Below are positions 40,572 through 49,841 of a stretch of DNA of 64,000 bases, in pieces. Under the pieces are notes generated by a model. The model searched no databases. It was not told the DNA's origin and worked only from the letters and a program-made list of their open reading frames with translations. Position 1 is the stretch's first letter. Each line of letters starts with the position of its first letter. Made by a program: the position numbers and the translations under genes. The stretch is from Komagataeibacter xylinus (GTDB lineage Bacteria; Pseudomonadota; Alphaproteobacteria; Acetobacterales; Acetobacteraceae): assembly GCF_004302915.1 (NCBI RefSeq), contig NZ_QQBI01000001.1, positions 216,267-280,266 on the forward strand, given 5' to 3'.

Positions 40572-42779
40572 TCAGGGCGCCATGGTCCGGCCATGCAGGT
40601 GCATGGTGGCCTGCTGGCTGTCATCAGTAGCGCATGATGCAAGCCACACGCGGAAGCTGCCTGAGGGTACGCTCCACCGGTTATGCCTGCCATCGAAATG
40701 CGCCAGCAGGCGCGGGTCAATCTGCACCGAAACTTGGCGGCTCTCGCCAGGTGCCAGGCTGATGCGCTGCCAGCCCGCAAGGCGGCGCGCACCGCCGTCG
40801 GGCAGGCCGACATAGACCTGTGGCACATCCACGCCCGGCCGCGTGCCAGTATTGTGCACGTTGAACGTGGCCGTCACCTGCCCGTGGCGTTCGGCCACCT
40901 TCAGCCCATCGGTGCTGAACGTGGTGTAGGTCAGGCCATAACCGAACGGATAGAGCGGCTTGAAGTGGTTGCGGTCGAACCAGCGGTAACCGACATCGCT
41001 GCCTTCATCGTAAACCAGTTCCTGATCGGTGTGGAACTGCATCTCGAACACGTTATCCGCCGTCACCCCTGCAATATCGGGGTGGGCAAGCTGCGATTCC
41101 GCCTGCGGGAAGGTCATGGTCAGATGGCCCGAAGGGGCCACCTTGCCAAACAGCAGCCGGGCAATGGCCGGGCCACCGCCAGAACCGGGGAACCATGCCT
41201 CGAGCACGCCCGCAACACTGTTGTTCCACGGCATCAGCACCGGATCGCCGGTTTCCATCACCACCACCGTGCGCGGGTTGGCGGCGGCCACCGCCGTAAT
41301 CAGCGCATCGGCATTGTCATCAAGGTGCATGCTCGGCGCGTCCATCCCCTCGAAGGTGAACTGCGTGGCGTACACCACCACCACGTCGGCCGCCCGCGCC
41401 GCCCGCACGGCAGAGGCGATATTGGTGCCGGAATCATAGGTGATCCGGGCGTTCGGCGCCTCGGCCTTCATGGCCTTGAGCGGCGAGGACGGGAAATAGA
41501 CCGGATCGCCCGGCCATTCCTTCTTGCCCGGTCCCTTCACCGCCTCGCCACCGATGGGCTCGACCTGGCTCGAGCCCCCGCCCGAAATCACGCCCGCATC
41601 GGCATGGCCACCAATGACGGCAATGCGCGCGGTAGGCGAAAGCGGCAGGATGTTGCCCTGGTTGCGCAACAGGACCGCGCCTTCCTCCTCGTCCTTCTGG
41701 GCCACGAGGGTGTCGGTCACCACATCAAGCGGCTGGCGCTGCGGCGGCTGGTCGACAAGCCCGACTGCAAGCAGCGAGCGCACGATACGCTGCGCCATGT
41801 CATCAATGCGCGCCTGGGGCACGCGGCCTGCCTTCACATCGGCTGCAAGCAGGGTGCGGAAATAGGGTCGGGCATCGGTATGATCGCCCGCCGATTCCTG
41901 GTCCAGCCCCGCCAGCGCCGCGCGCGCGGAGGAATGCGTGCCTCCCCAGTCGGACATGACAAAGCCGGGATAATGCCAGTCCTGCTTCAGCGTCTTGGTC
42001 AGCAGGTAGGGGTTTTCACACGCATACAGGTCATTGACGCGGTTGTACGAGCACATGACCGCACCGGGATGACCGGTTTCAAGCGCGATCTCGAAGCCCA
42101 GCAGGTCACTCTCGCGCATGGCCACGGGGTCGATATCGGCACTCATGGTCATGCGCGAGGTTTCGAGGTCGTTCATCGCATAATGCTTGAGCGTGGAGAT
42201 CACATGCTGCGACTGCACGCCCGCAATGGTGCTGCCCACCATGCGCCCGGTCTGCAGCGGATCCTCGCCCGCATATTCAAAGTTGCGGCCGCCGCGCGGG
42301 TCGCGCGTCAGGTCAGCCCCGCCGCCAAGCAACACGTTAAAGCCGCTCTGCCACGCCTCACGCCCGATCATGACACCGGCCTGCCGCGCCATGTCCATAT
42401 CCCACGTGCTGGCCGTGGACAGGCCGGACGGCAGCGAGACCGCCGCACCATTCTTGCGGATATGCGCCGGGTTGCGCACGCCAAGCCCCGCATCCGAAAT
42501 CTGCAGGTCAGGCAGGCCCGAGCCCTTGGGCGCGCGCAGGTAAGCCGCCGAACCCAGGCCCCCCGGCGGTGCCACGCTGCCGTTGAAGCCTCCGCCATCA
42601 ACGCTGAACAGCAGGGACATCTTGTCCTCAAGGCTCATCGAGGCGAGCATCTGCCGCGCCCGCGTGTCTGCCGGGTCGCCCCCGTTATCATGGGCATGCC
42701 GCGCGAAGGCAGGCGCCTGGGCCAGCGCCATGCCACACGCCACGGCGGATAACAGGAATATCTTGCGGGACAGTCTCAT
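40572..42779 (-). CDS. bglxA: Beta-glucosidase BglxA (GH3) of the cellulose locus
   Basis: A 735-residue exported glycoside hydrolase family 3 enzyme. Signal peptide is residues 1-27. The (beta/alpha)8 domain includes KHYAMND (~198-204) and the nucleophile D277 in VMSDWGGTHS. The alpha/beta sandwich and a C-terminal fibronectin III-like domain follow. The start at 42779 has a strong GGAGGAG. In Komagataeibacter this gene lies just downstream of bcsD and encodes a periplasmic or secreted glucosidase acting on cello-oligosaccharides. Its loss reduces but does not abolish cellulose output in related strains. A terminator after bcsD implies its own promoter. Confidence 0.94.
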   Translation of the reverse strand: MRLSRKIFLLSAVACGMALAQAPAFARHAHDNGGDPADTRARQMLASMSLEDKMSLLFSVDGGGFNGSVAPPGGLGSAAYLRAPKGSGLPDLQISDAGLGVRNPAHIRKNGAAVSLPSGLSTASTWDMDMARQAGVMIGREAWQSGFNVLLGGGADLTRDPRGGRNFEYAGEDPLQTGRMVGSTIAGVQSQHVISTLKHYAMNDLETSRMTMSADIDPVAMRESDLLGFEIALETGHPGAVMCSYNRVNDLYACENPYLLTKTLKQDWHYPGFVMSDWGGTHSSARAALAGLDQESAGDHTDARPYFRTLLAADVKAGRVPQARIDDMAQRIVRSLLAVGLVDQPPQRQPLDVVTDTLVAQKDEEEGAVLLRNQGNILPLSPTARIAVIGGHADAGVISGGGSSQVEPIGGEAVKGPGKKEWPGDPVYFPSSPLKAMKAEAPNARITYDSGTNIASAVRAARAADVVVVYATQFTFEGMDAPSMHLDDNADALITAVAAANPRTVVVMETGDPVLMPWNNSVAGVLEAWFPGSGGGPAIARLLFGKVAPSGHLTMTFPQAESQLAHPDIAGVTADNVFEMQFHTDQELVYDEGSDVGYRWFDRNHFKPLYPFGYGLTYTTFSTDGLKVAERHGQVTATFNVHNTGTRPGVDVPQVYVGLPDGGARRLAGWQRISLAPGESRQVSVQIDPRLLAHFDGRHNRWSVPSGSFRVWLASCATDDSQQATMHLHGRTMAP

Positions 42780-42923
42780 ATGGCAGGCTCCTCCTTCAGG
42801 GGCTGGACAGTGGCGGCACGGGCGGCCTGCACCCGTCATTTCCTCAACCCAGTTGTGAAGCACCCTGCCCCCGCGCCGCATGATCTAGCGCAAAAACAGG
42901 GCAAAGAGTGGGGGCCATATATG

Positions 42924-42971
42924 CAAAAACCCTGCCTACAGGGCATGAACACGCCTGTGGGCAGGGTTTTG
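42924..42971 (-). terminator. Terminator of the bcs operon, downstream of bcsD
   Basis: A long imperfect inverted repeat around CAAAAACCCTGCC and GGCAGGGTTTTG, with a secondary ACAGGG/CCTGTG pairing, ends on the minus strand in TTTTTG. It separates bcsABCD from bglxA. The rest of 42780-42996 has no gene. Confidence 0.88.
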
Positions 42972-42996
42972 ACGCAAATGGCGCGACTGACAGGGA

Positions 42997-43467
42997 TCAG
43001 GTCGCGGCGCTGCGGGTGCGCATGTACAGGATAACCGTCTGGGCCGGGACCGAGTTCAGGTCTTCCGCGTCGATATCACGCGTCACGACATAATCACCGA
43101 ATGCGCCGGGCTGCGACGTGATCCAGCGGCCATAAAGCCCTTCCAGCACCGGGGCGAGCCATGTGCCGGCAGGCTCACCGGCGCTGCCCACCTGCGGCAG
43201 GTCTTCATGCACGATGCGCATGGCCTGTTCTTCCGCCAGCAGGTCCAGCTTCACGTAGCCCCAGTTGATCATGGACAGCAGGGCGTTCAGCTCGATCTGA
43301 AGCTGGTGGATGGTGTTGCACAGCGGCGGCTGGAAACGACCAGCCATACCCCGGCCGACCTCGCGCAACAGGTCATTGCGGACCTCGATCCCGGCCTGAT
43401 CATCGATCTCCCAGGACAGGGCCTGCAGGAAAAGCGAAAAGTCCGGTTTTGCGTTCAAAGTTGTCAT
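42997..43467 (-). CDS. bcsD: Cellulose synthase subunit D
   Basis: A 156-residue periplasmic protein. In Komagataeibacter it forms an octameric cylinder that guides nascent glucan chains and is needed for normal crystallinity and yield. Diagnostic segments are QALSWEIDDQAGIEVRNDLLREVGRG (split as SWEIDDQAGIEVRN and LLREVGRGM) and VGSAGEPAGTWLAPVLEGLYG, with a C-terminal AQTVILYMRTRSAAT. It has no signal peptide, as is normal for BcsD. Its ATG overlaps the bcsC stop (TAATG). Confidence 0.97.
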   Translation of the reverse strand: MTTLNAKPDFSLFLQALSWEIDDQAGIEVRNDLLREVGRGMAGRFQPPLCNTIHQLQIELNALLSMINWGYVKLDLLAEEQAMRIVHEDLPQVGSAGEPAGTWLAPVLEGLYGRWITSQPGAFGDYVVTRDIDAEDLNSVPAQTVILYMRTRSAAT

Positions 43468-46400
43468 TACTGGTCCATAATAAGATAGTGTGCGGAAATC
43501 ATGGCGCCGCTTTCAGTCCAGTTACCGGCCTTCTGATAGCGCCCCGACAGATCAAGACGAACATTGCGTGTAAAGCGATAGCCCACCCTAGCATTAAAGC
43601 CACCGGTAAGACCAGCAATACTATCCCCAGGATAGTAGGCGCTGTTCACCGTTTCCTCCGACAGATATTCCGCCGGCGTGGCGCTCGCCGAGTAATTCGA
43701 GGCGATGGTATTGGCGCCGGACTGCAGCAGCGATGACGTGGGGAAGAAGGGTGCCGAGTGCTCGTGGAACACCTGGTAGCCCACGCTGCCCGTCACGTCC
43801 CAGTCCAGCCGCTTGTGCTGGCCCGCATAGCGCACCGGCACGGTCGCCGCGTAATAGGATTGCGGCGAGAAGTAACCACCCTGCCCGTAGGTGTAGAAAT
43901 CCTCGTTCTTGGCATAACCGAAATAGGTCAGGCTCACGCCAATGCGCACCAGCATGTTGGCGTTATGCCACACCAGCGTATTGGCGCCGATGCCCGCTTC
44001 ACGCTCGCTGTTGCGCTGCACGTTCTTGCCGGTCTGGATGGCGTAGCCACCGCCACCATACAGGATGGTGTTGCCCAGTGTCGCCTCGACCTGCCCATGG
44101 AAGTGGTTGGTCACGACGCCGCCCCATTCGCTGCCCCACTGCTTGGACAGTGCCTGACCATAGACCTGGCGGGCATACCGGCCAAGCGCGCTGTTGTAGT
44201 TCGTGTCACGCAGGCCACCATAGGACAGCACGCTGTTGGTGATTGACCGGCGCTCGGCACTGACACGGAACGTGACCGGCCCCACGCGCGGCGAGAACTC
44301 GACACCGCCCAGCACGTTGGTGATGGGGAAGCCGATGGGCGACGCACCCACATCGGCCCGCACCCAGCTATTGCCAAACTGCACATCCGGCGCAAACCCG
44401 GCCTCGGCCGTGCCAGCGGCGATGCGCTGCTGGTTCTTGCCCGCATTGGCATAGCTGTCGTACTGGTTATACGCCTCCACGCCCATCATCGTGCCATAAC
44501 GCGGCACATCATAGACGGAGCCTGCGTTGAGGTTGCCCGACCAGATCATCGTTGGCGTGATCGAGAAGGTCAGGGCGGAAGCACCGGCCTGCAGCGGCAG
44601 GCGGCCCACAATGGGGATGTTCGCTTCCGTCAGGCGGCCCATGCCGTGCTCGCCCGAACGTGACCGGAACCCGAGGCCACCATCGATGGAGGGGGCAAGG
44701 TTCTCACGCAGCGTACGGATCTGCCCGGCAATGGAGGAGAGCATCTGGTCCGACGTATCGGGCGATGCCGCCTCGGCGCTGTAGGAGCCACCGGTCACAG
44801 GCGCACCGAGTTCCGTCTGGTGCCCGTAGCCACGCGGGCGGAACGGGTTGGTCGACGGCGGGGCAAGCGCCTCTTCCTGCGCCACGGCCGGGCTGGACGA
44901 AGCCCGCGTACCCTCAACCTGCTGCAGGCGCAGGTCATAGGCCCGACGCAGATCCTCGATGGTGCGCTGTCCATGGCCATCGGCCTGGTCGGCCACAGCC
45001 ATGGCCAGCCAGGCACGTGCATCCATCGGGCTTTCCTGCACGCCATCCATGGCGAGGCGGGTGGCAAGGCTGTTGTGGTCGCTGTTGACCGCGGCCTGCA
45101 CCGCAGCCTGCCGCGCATCAAGATCCTGCGGGTTGTGCCGCAGCACCGCGAGGTCGATCTCGAGCGCCTTGCCCGGCTTGCCGTGGCCGTTATACAGCCG
45201 CGCGAGCGCCAGCTTGGGCGATGTCGCCTCCGGGTCGGCCTGCAGGGCGGGTGCCAGATGATCATAGGCCTGCGCCTGGTCGCCACGCTGGTTGAGCAGG
45301 TCGGACTGCGCCACCGAGATGCCCATGCGCAGCTGCTGCAGCGTCTGTACCTGCTCGGGCAGCAGCGCATTGCCCGCCGCCGAGCCCGTGCCATCACCCA
45401 GCGGGGCCAGCAGGCGCGCGGCCGCCACAGGGTTGCTGATCTTCATGTATTCGGTCGCGTAGGACAGGCGCTGGTCGGGCGAAAGATCGATGGTGCGCGT
45501 CGAAGCGATACGTAGCGCCATGCGGGCATGCACCATGTCGCCACGCTGGCGGAACAGGTCTGCCACCGCCACGCCACGCGCGCCGGTCGGATCAGGCTGG
45601 GAAAGGGCCTCGCGGATCAGCGGCACCGGGTTGGACACCATGGACAGGCGGCTGGCCAGATCCTGCTTGATTTCCATTTCCTCGGCAATAGAGCGGATCG
45701 CGGGGGAATAGTCCGCAGGCGACAGGCCGGCCAGAAGCCGGCGGGTCATCGCATCATTGCCACTGCCATAGGTGTACAGGATGCCAGCCTGACGGTCCTG
45801 CGCGGTCACGGGATTGGCCAGGATGGGCTGCATCACGCGCCCTGCTTCAGCCACGTCACCCTGCTGCTGCAGCGCATTGGCAAGGTTGATTCGTACCCAC
45901 GGGTCCCGCGGGGCCTGGGCCATCGCTTCGCGCAGGATGGAAACCTTGCGTGCTGAATCCGATGTCTGGGACGCAGCCGCCATCAGGCCGGAAACCTCGA
46001 TTTCGCCCACCTGGCTGGCATATTGCGGGCTGACACGCGAGAGGAGCTGGCGTGCTTCCGCCGTGTTGCCCTGCGCCATGTCCACCCGCGCCAGCCCCAT
46101 CAGGGCCAGCTGGTTATTGGGCTCACGCGACAGGATGCCACGATATTCCTGCTCGGCGGCGGCGACCTGCCCGGTCGAGCGCTGCAGGTCGGCCAGCATG
46201 AGCGTCGCGCCGGTGTACTGCCCGGGCTCGCGGGCCAGCGTGGCGAGCTTCTGCTTGGCCTCGGTATACTGGTGGGCTGCGATCAACTGGCGAACGGCGG
46301 CATAATCCCCGCTCACCGCCATGCCCGCCAGCGCCGGGCGCCAGCGATCCGCGGTCTTGGGGTCGGCGGCCATCGCTTCTTCAAAATAGCGGTGCGCCTC

Positions 46401-47429
46401 GGCGGTATCGCCCTGCCGCATGCTCACGAGCCCCATGCCGCCAAGCGAATCAGCATCATGGGAGTTGATCTGCAACGCCGACTGGAAAGACTGCTCGGCA
46501 GCGGAAAGACGGCCCGCATTAAGCTGCTGGTAACCGGCCTGGCGCGCAAGGCCCGCCTTGTCCGGCGGACCGCCGGGGGGATGGAGCATATGCTCGCGCA
46601 GCGCGGTATCATTGGGGTGGGCTGAAAGCCACTGCTCCATGAGGGGCTGCGTATCCGCATTGACCGGCAGCCAGCTCAGGGTCTGGCGGTAGGATTGCGT
46701 CGCGGCGGCGGCCTCGACCGGGGCCTGGCTGCGGAAGGATTGCAGGTCCTTGAGCCGGGTCAGGCCTTCCATGCGGGTCGAGGTGTTATAGGTCAGGGTC
46801 TGGGCAAAGGCGAGCTGGGCGCGGTAGTCCTGCGGGTTGGATGCAACGATCCCGGCAAGCCCGGCGCGGGCCTGGTCCCACTGCGACGGCACGCCCGCCA
46901 TGGTCTGGTAGTATTCCACCGCGAGCGAACGGGGCGGCTTGCCACCGTGGAACAGCTTCTGGTACCCCGCCACCGCCTGCGCGTTCTGGCCCGAACCCGC
47001 CAGCGAGCGGATCTGTGTCAGGTCGCCCTGGGAAATGGCCCGCTCGCTGAGCAGGTCACTCAGGTTGCTGGCCGCAGCACTGCCCGGTGCCACCTGCTGC
47101 AGGTGGCGCAGCGTATCGGCGGCCGCTTCGCGGTTGCCAATGGCCGTCTGGTATTCACCCTTTACTTCCAGCACGTCAGGGGAATTGGGGGCGATGCCTT
47201 CCGCATTCTGCAGAGCCTGGCGGGCATTCTCATATTGCTGCTGCTGAAGCCAGAAGCGTGCCTGCTGCAACAGGATCTGCCGTGGTGCCGCGGCAGAAGG
47301 GCTGGCGGCGGCGGTGGTCATGGCAGTGGAAGCCTGCTGCGCGCGCGCAACAGGAACCGCCACCAGAACCGTCATGCAACTGCTGGCCAGCAGGGCACCT
47401 GAAAGCGAAAGGGCGTATCGCCTGTTCAT
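43467..47429 (-). CDS. bcsC: Cellulose synthase operon protein C
   Basis: A 1320-residue secretion component. It has a signal peptide (1-31), then a long array of tetratricopeptide repeats (about 35-830) forming a periplasmic solenoid, a Pro/Ala-rich linker, and a C-terminal outer-membrane beta-barrel (BCSC_C, roughly the last 350 residues, ending SAHYLIMDQ). It exports the polymer through the outer membrane. The start at 47429 is an ATG; a GTG two codons earlier overlaps the bcsB stop. Size is typical for Komagataeibacter (about 1300-1330). Confidence 0.96.
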   Translation of the reverse strand: MNRRYALSLSGALLASSCMTVLVAVPVARAQQASTAMTTAAASPSAAAPRQILLQQARFWLQQQQYENARQALQNAEGIAPNSPDVLEVKGEYQTAIGNREAAADTLRHLQQVAPGSAAASNLSDLLSERAISQGDLTQIRSLAGSGQNAQAVAGYQKLFHGGKPPRSLAVEYYQTMAGVPSQWDQARAGLAGIVASNPQDYRAQLAFAQTLTYNTSTRMEGLTRLKDLQSFRSQAPVEAAAATQSYRQTLSWLPVNADTQPLMEQWLSAHPNDTALREHMLHPPGGPPDKAGLARQAGYQQLNAGRLSAAEQSFQSALQINSHDADSLGGMGLVSMRQGDTAEAHRYFEEAMAADPKTADRWRPALAGMAVSGDYAAVRQLIAAHQYTEAKQKLATLAREPGQYTGATLMLADLQRSTGQVAAAEQEYRGILSREPNNQLALMGLARVDMAQGNTAEARQLLSRVSPQYASQVGEIEVSGLMAAASQTSDSARKVSILREAMAQAPRDPWVRINLANALQQQGDVAEAGRVMQPILANPVTAQDRQAGILYTYGSGNDAMTRRLLAGLSPADYSPAIRSIAEEMEIKQDLASRLSMVSNPVPLIREALSQPDPTGARGVAVADLFRQRGDMVHARMALRIASTRTIDLSPDQRLSYATEYMKISNPVAAARLLAPLGDGTGSAAGNALLPEQVQTLQQLRMGISVAQSDLLNQRGDQAQAYDHLAPALQADPEATSPKLALARLYNGHGKPGKALEIDLAVLRHNPQDLDARQAAVQAAVNSDHNSLATRLAMDGVQESPMDARAWLAMAVADQADGHGQRTIEDLRRAYDLRLQQVEGTRASSSPAVAQEEALAPPSTNPFRPRGYGHQTELGAPVTGGSYSAEAASPDTSDQMLSSIAGQIRTLRENLAPSIDGGLGFRSRSGEHGMGRLTEANIPIVGRLPLQAGASALTFSITPTMIWSGNLNAGSVYDVPRYGTMMGVEAYNQYDSYANAGKNQQRIAAGTAEAGFAPDVQFGNSWVRADVGASPIGFPITNVLGGVEFSPRVGPVTFRVSAERRSITNSVLSYGGLRDTNYNSALGRYARQVYGQALSKQWGSEWGGVVTNHFHGQVEATLGNTILYGGGGYAIQTGKNVQRNSEREAGIGANTLVWHNANMLVRIGVSLTYFGYAKNEDFYTYGQGGYFSPQSYYAATVPVRYAGQHKRLDWDVTGSVGYQVFHEHSAPFFPTSSLLQSGANTIASNYSASATPAEYLSEETVNSAYYPGDSIAGLTGGFNARVGYRFTRNVRLDLSGRYQKAGNWTESGAMISAHYLIMDQ

Positions 47430-47431
47430 GA

Positions 47432-49840
47432 TCACGTTCCCTGCCTTTCTTCCTGCAACTCACGACGGCGGCGCAGAGCATGCTTGGCCAGGGCGCGCAC
47501 CAGGACAGCCACCACCAGAATGCACCCGAACAGGCCAACCAAGATCACGCGGCCGGGATGGTTGTGCATATACCAGTCAGGCTTGAGCCACAGCGGCACG
47601 GTGCCAACCGTATACAGCGGCGAACTGCGGTAGGATGTCAGATCATCACCATGCGCCAGCACCAGGTCACCCTGGATCTTGGCCTGGTTCTTGCGTTGCG
47701 CCAGGATCTGCACGAGGTTGTTGAGCCCCTGCCCGTCACCCGAAAGCAGCGCGAGCACCGTCCGTCCCGATGCCAGCGGCGATTCCGCCTCGACCATCGC
47801 GGCGACGCCACCGGTCAGCGTGCTCTCGACCTCGGTCGGAGCCGTCTTGCTGATGGCCGACATGGGATCCTGGAACAGGTTCCACACACCGCTCAGCGTC
47901 GAGCGCAGGGCCATGTGCAGCCGTCCATCCGAAATCTGATAGGCCGAATTGCTCAGCAACTGCGAAACGTCACCGCTATTGGCCAGCGTGGACAGGACAA
48001 TCAGGTTCCGGTCCGCCACGTCATTCACATGGTCGCTCGAGACCACATCCACGCCGGACACCGGATACCATGTCGTCGCCCCCATGAAGCCCATGAGGTC
48101 GAGATAGGCGCTGACTATCATGCCATTGGGGTGCGCGGGCAGCACCACGGCCGAGCGCGACAGGTCGGCATAGGTCGTGAACGGATAGCCGGCACTGGCC
48201 ATGAAGGCGAGGTTGGGCATCTGGGTGATGTGATAGGAGTTGGACAGATCGATCGTCGAATCCGGGTCAACGCCCATATGGAAGGTGCTCGGGCCGGGTT
48301 TGCAGCCCGGCTCGGCCATTGCCGCCATCTCGAAATAGAACAGCAGCTGGTTCTGGCCAAAGACCCGGTAGGGCGGGATGGCCATGGTGTGCTGCTGCAC
48401 GCTGTCATTACGACGGCCAATGCCCACGCGCCGCAGGATCTGGTCCAGCGTTGAATCCGGCTCACGCAGCGGATAGGCCTCAAGATAGGTGTCGTTGATA
48501 CCGATATTGAGCGATGAGCGCGACACATCGACGATCGGCCCCGGCGGCGCGCGGAAACGGACGTTCAGCTTGTACGGCCGATCGCGCCACGTATACAGAT
48601 CAGGCGAGACACGGAACGGCACCGATAGCGGGCCAGGCGCGTAACCTTCAGCCTGCAGGGAACTGTCTGGCACCAGCTCACCCAGGCGGACCGGACGGTT
48701 GGTGGGAATGAAGGAAGGCGCGTCATTCGCCACGCGGGCACCCACATCAATCGGCGCCACGTCCATGCGGTTGGCTGTTGGCAGGGTGCTCGAGCCGAAA
48801 CCGATGCCCTTGCTCGCGGTCATGACCTCATCACGGTCGCGCCCCGTCACAAGCAGCACCGTGCCGTTGGGATCGGACGGGTTGGCCACTTCCATGAGCG
48901 TGGGGCCATTGACCGACTGGCGCCCGAGGGCGGAAGGCAGCTCGTCGGCCACGCCAACGACAACGGCATTGCCCGTTTGCGGAATGGTGGAGAAGACCGG
49001 GAAGGTCACGCCACGGAAATCGGTCTGCTGACCGAACCACGATGCCAGGATGCCCGTCGCCTTCAGCACTTCGGGATCAAATGTCTGTGCGAGAACGAAC
49101 GGAATCACGATCTTCTGCTTTACGTTCTTGTCGAAGAACGGCTGGGGCAGGCGTGACAGCTGGCGATGGGGGGGAAGCGGTATGGTGGTGATCTGCAGTT
49201 CGGAGTGCTCGGACACGCTGGCCCAGAGCAACCCGTTGCTGGGGTCCGTGCAGCCCTTCGAGCTTGAAGCGAAGCTGAAGTTCAGCCGGTTGCCGCTGAT
49301 GAAGAAGATGGGGTTGATATCAAACGAAAGCGGCCCAAATGTAGGATGGGTGGGGTCAGGCCGCAGCGTGCCGATGAACTGCTCGTTCAGCGTGATCGTA
49401 ACCGCGCTGGTATCCGGCTGGAGGCTGGGCGACATCGCACCCGACACGACAAGCCGCGCCGACGTGACCAGCTGGTCGGCCGGAATGCCGAACTGCAGGC
49501 CCTGCAGCGTGGCGGCGCCCTGCATTTTCAGGGCACTCTGCGCACCGAGTTCCTGCAGTGAGTATGTATGCACCGTTGCAACGTCAGACGCGGCAATGGC
49601 GTTCTCGGCATTATCCACGACCGCATCAGCCGCGCTGGCTGACGTGGCATCCGCCGCCGGGGCGGTTGTGGCGGGCTGGCCCGCGCTCGCGGCGGCGGGC
49701 GTGGCAGCCTGCGGTGCGGCGGCGGGGAGAGGCGGCAGGTCGGAACCTGCGGGCTGCGAGGCTGGCGCCTTGGAGGCAACAGGCGCAGCCTGTGCCCCCG
49801 TTGCAAAGACCAGCAGCGCGATCAGGGACACCATTTTCAT
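47432..49840 (-). CDS. bcsB: Cellulose synthase regulatory subunit B
   Basis: An 802-residue periplasmic partner of BcsA. It has a signal peptide ([19 protein letters not shown]) and an Ala/Pro-rich linker. Alternating carbohydrate-binding and flavodoxin-like domains contain [39 protein letters not shown] and [12 protein letters not shown]-terminal transmembrane anchor ([20 protein letters not shown]) docks on BcsA. It starts 1 nt after the bcsA stop and in a different frame, so A and B are separate here, unlike strains with a fused AB polypeptide. Confidence 0.96.
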   Translation of the reverse strand: MKMVSLIALLVFATGAQAAPVASKAPASQPAGSDLPPLPAAAPQAATPAAASAGQPATTAPAADATSASAADAVVDNAENAIAASDVATVHTYSLQELGAQSALKMQGAATLQGLQFGIPADQLVTSARLVVSGAMSPSLQPDTSAVTITLNEQFIGTLRPDPTHPTFGPLSFDINPIFFISGNRLNFSFASSSKGCTDPSNGLLWASVSEHSELQITTIPLPPHRQLSRLPQPFFDKNVKQKIVIPFVLAQTFDPEVLKATGILASWFGQQTDFRGVTFPVFSTIPQTGNAVVVGVADELPSALGRQSVNGPTLMEVANPSDPNGTVLLVTGRDRDEVMTASKGIGFGSSTLPTANRMDVAPIDVGARVANDAPSFIPTNRPVRLGELVPDSSLQAEGYAPGPLSVPFRVSPDLYTWRDRPYKLNVRFRAPPGPIVDVSRSSLNIGINDTYLEAYPLREPDSTLDQILRRVGIGRRNDSVQQHTMAIPPYRVFGQNQLLFYFEMAAMAEPGCKPGPSTFHMGVDPDSTIDLSNSYHITQMPNLAFMASAGYPFTTYADLSRSAVVLPAHPNGMIVSAYLDLMGFMGATTWYPVSGVDVVSSDHVNDVADRNLIVLSTLANSGDVSQLLSNSAYQISDGRLHMALRSTLSGVWNLFQDPMSAISKTAPTEVESTLTGGVAAMVEAESPLASGRTVLALLSGDGQGLNNLVQILAQRKNQAKIQGDLVLAHGDDLTSYRSSPLYTVGTVPLWLKPDWYMHNHPGRVILVGLFGCILVVAVLVRALAKHALRRRRELQEERQGT

Positions 49841-49841
49841 A

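Noticed and set aside
40683-42752. A 689-codon plus-strand open frame across bglxA
   Set aside because: It is an antisense shadow. The minus-strand GH3 enzyme has a signal peptide, catalytic motifs and a strong Shine-Dalgarno.
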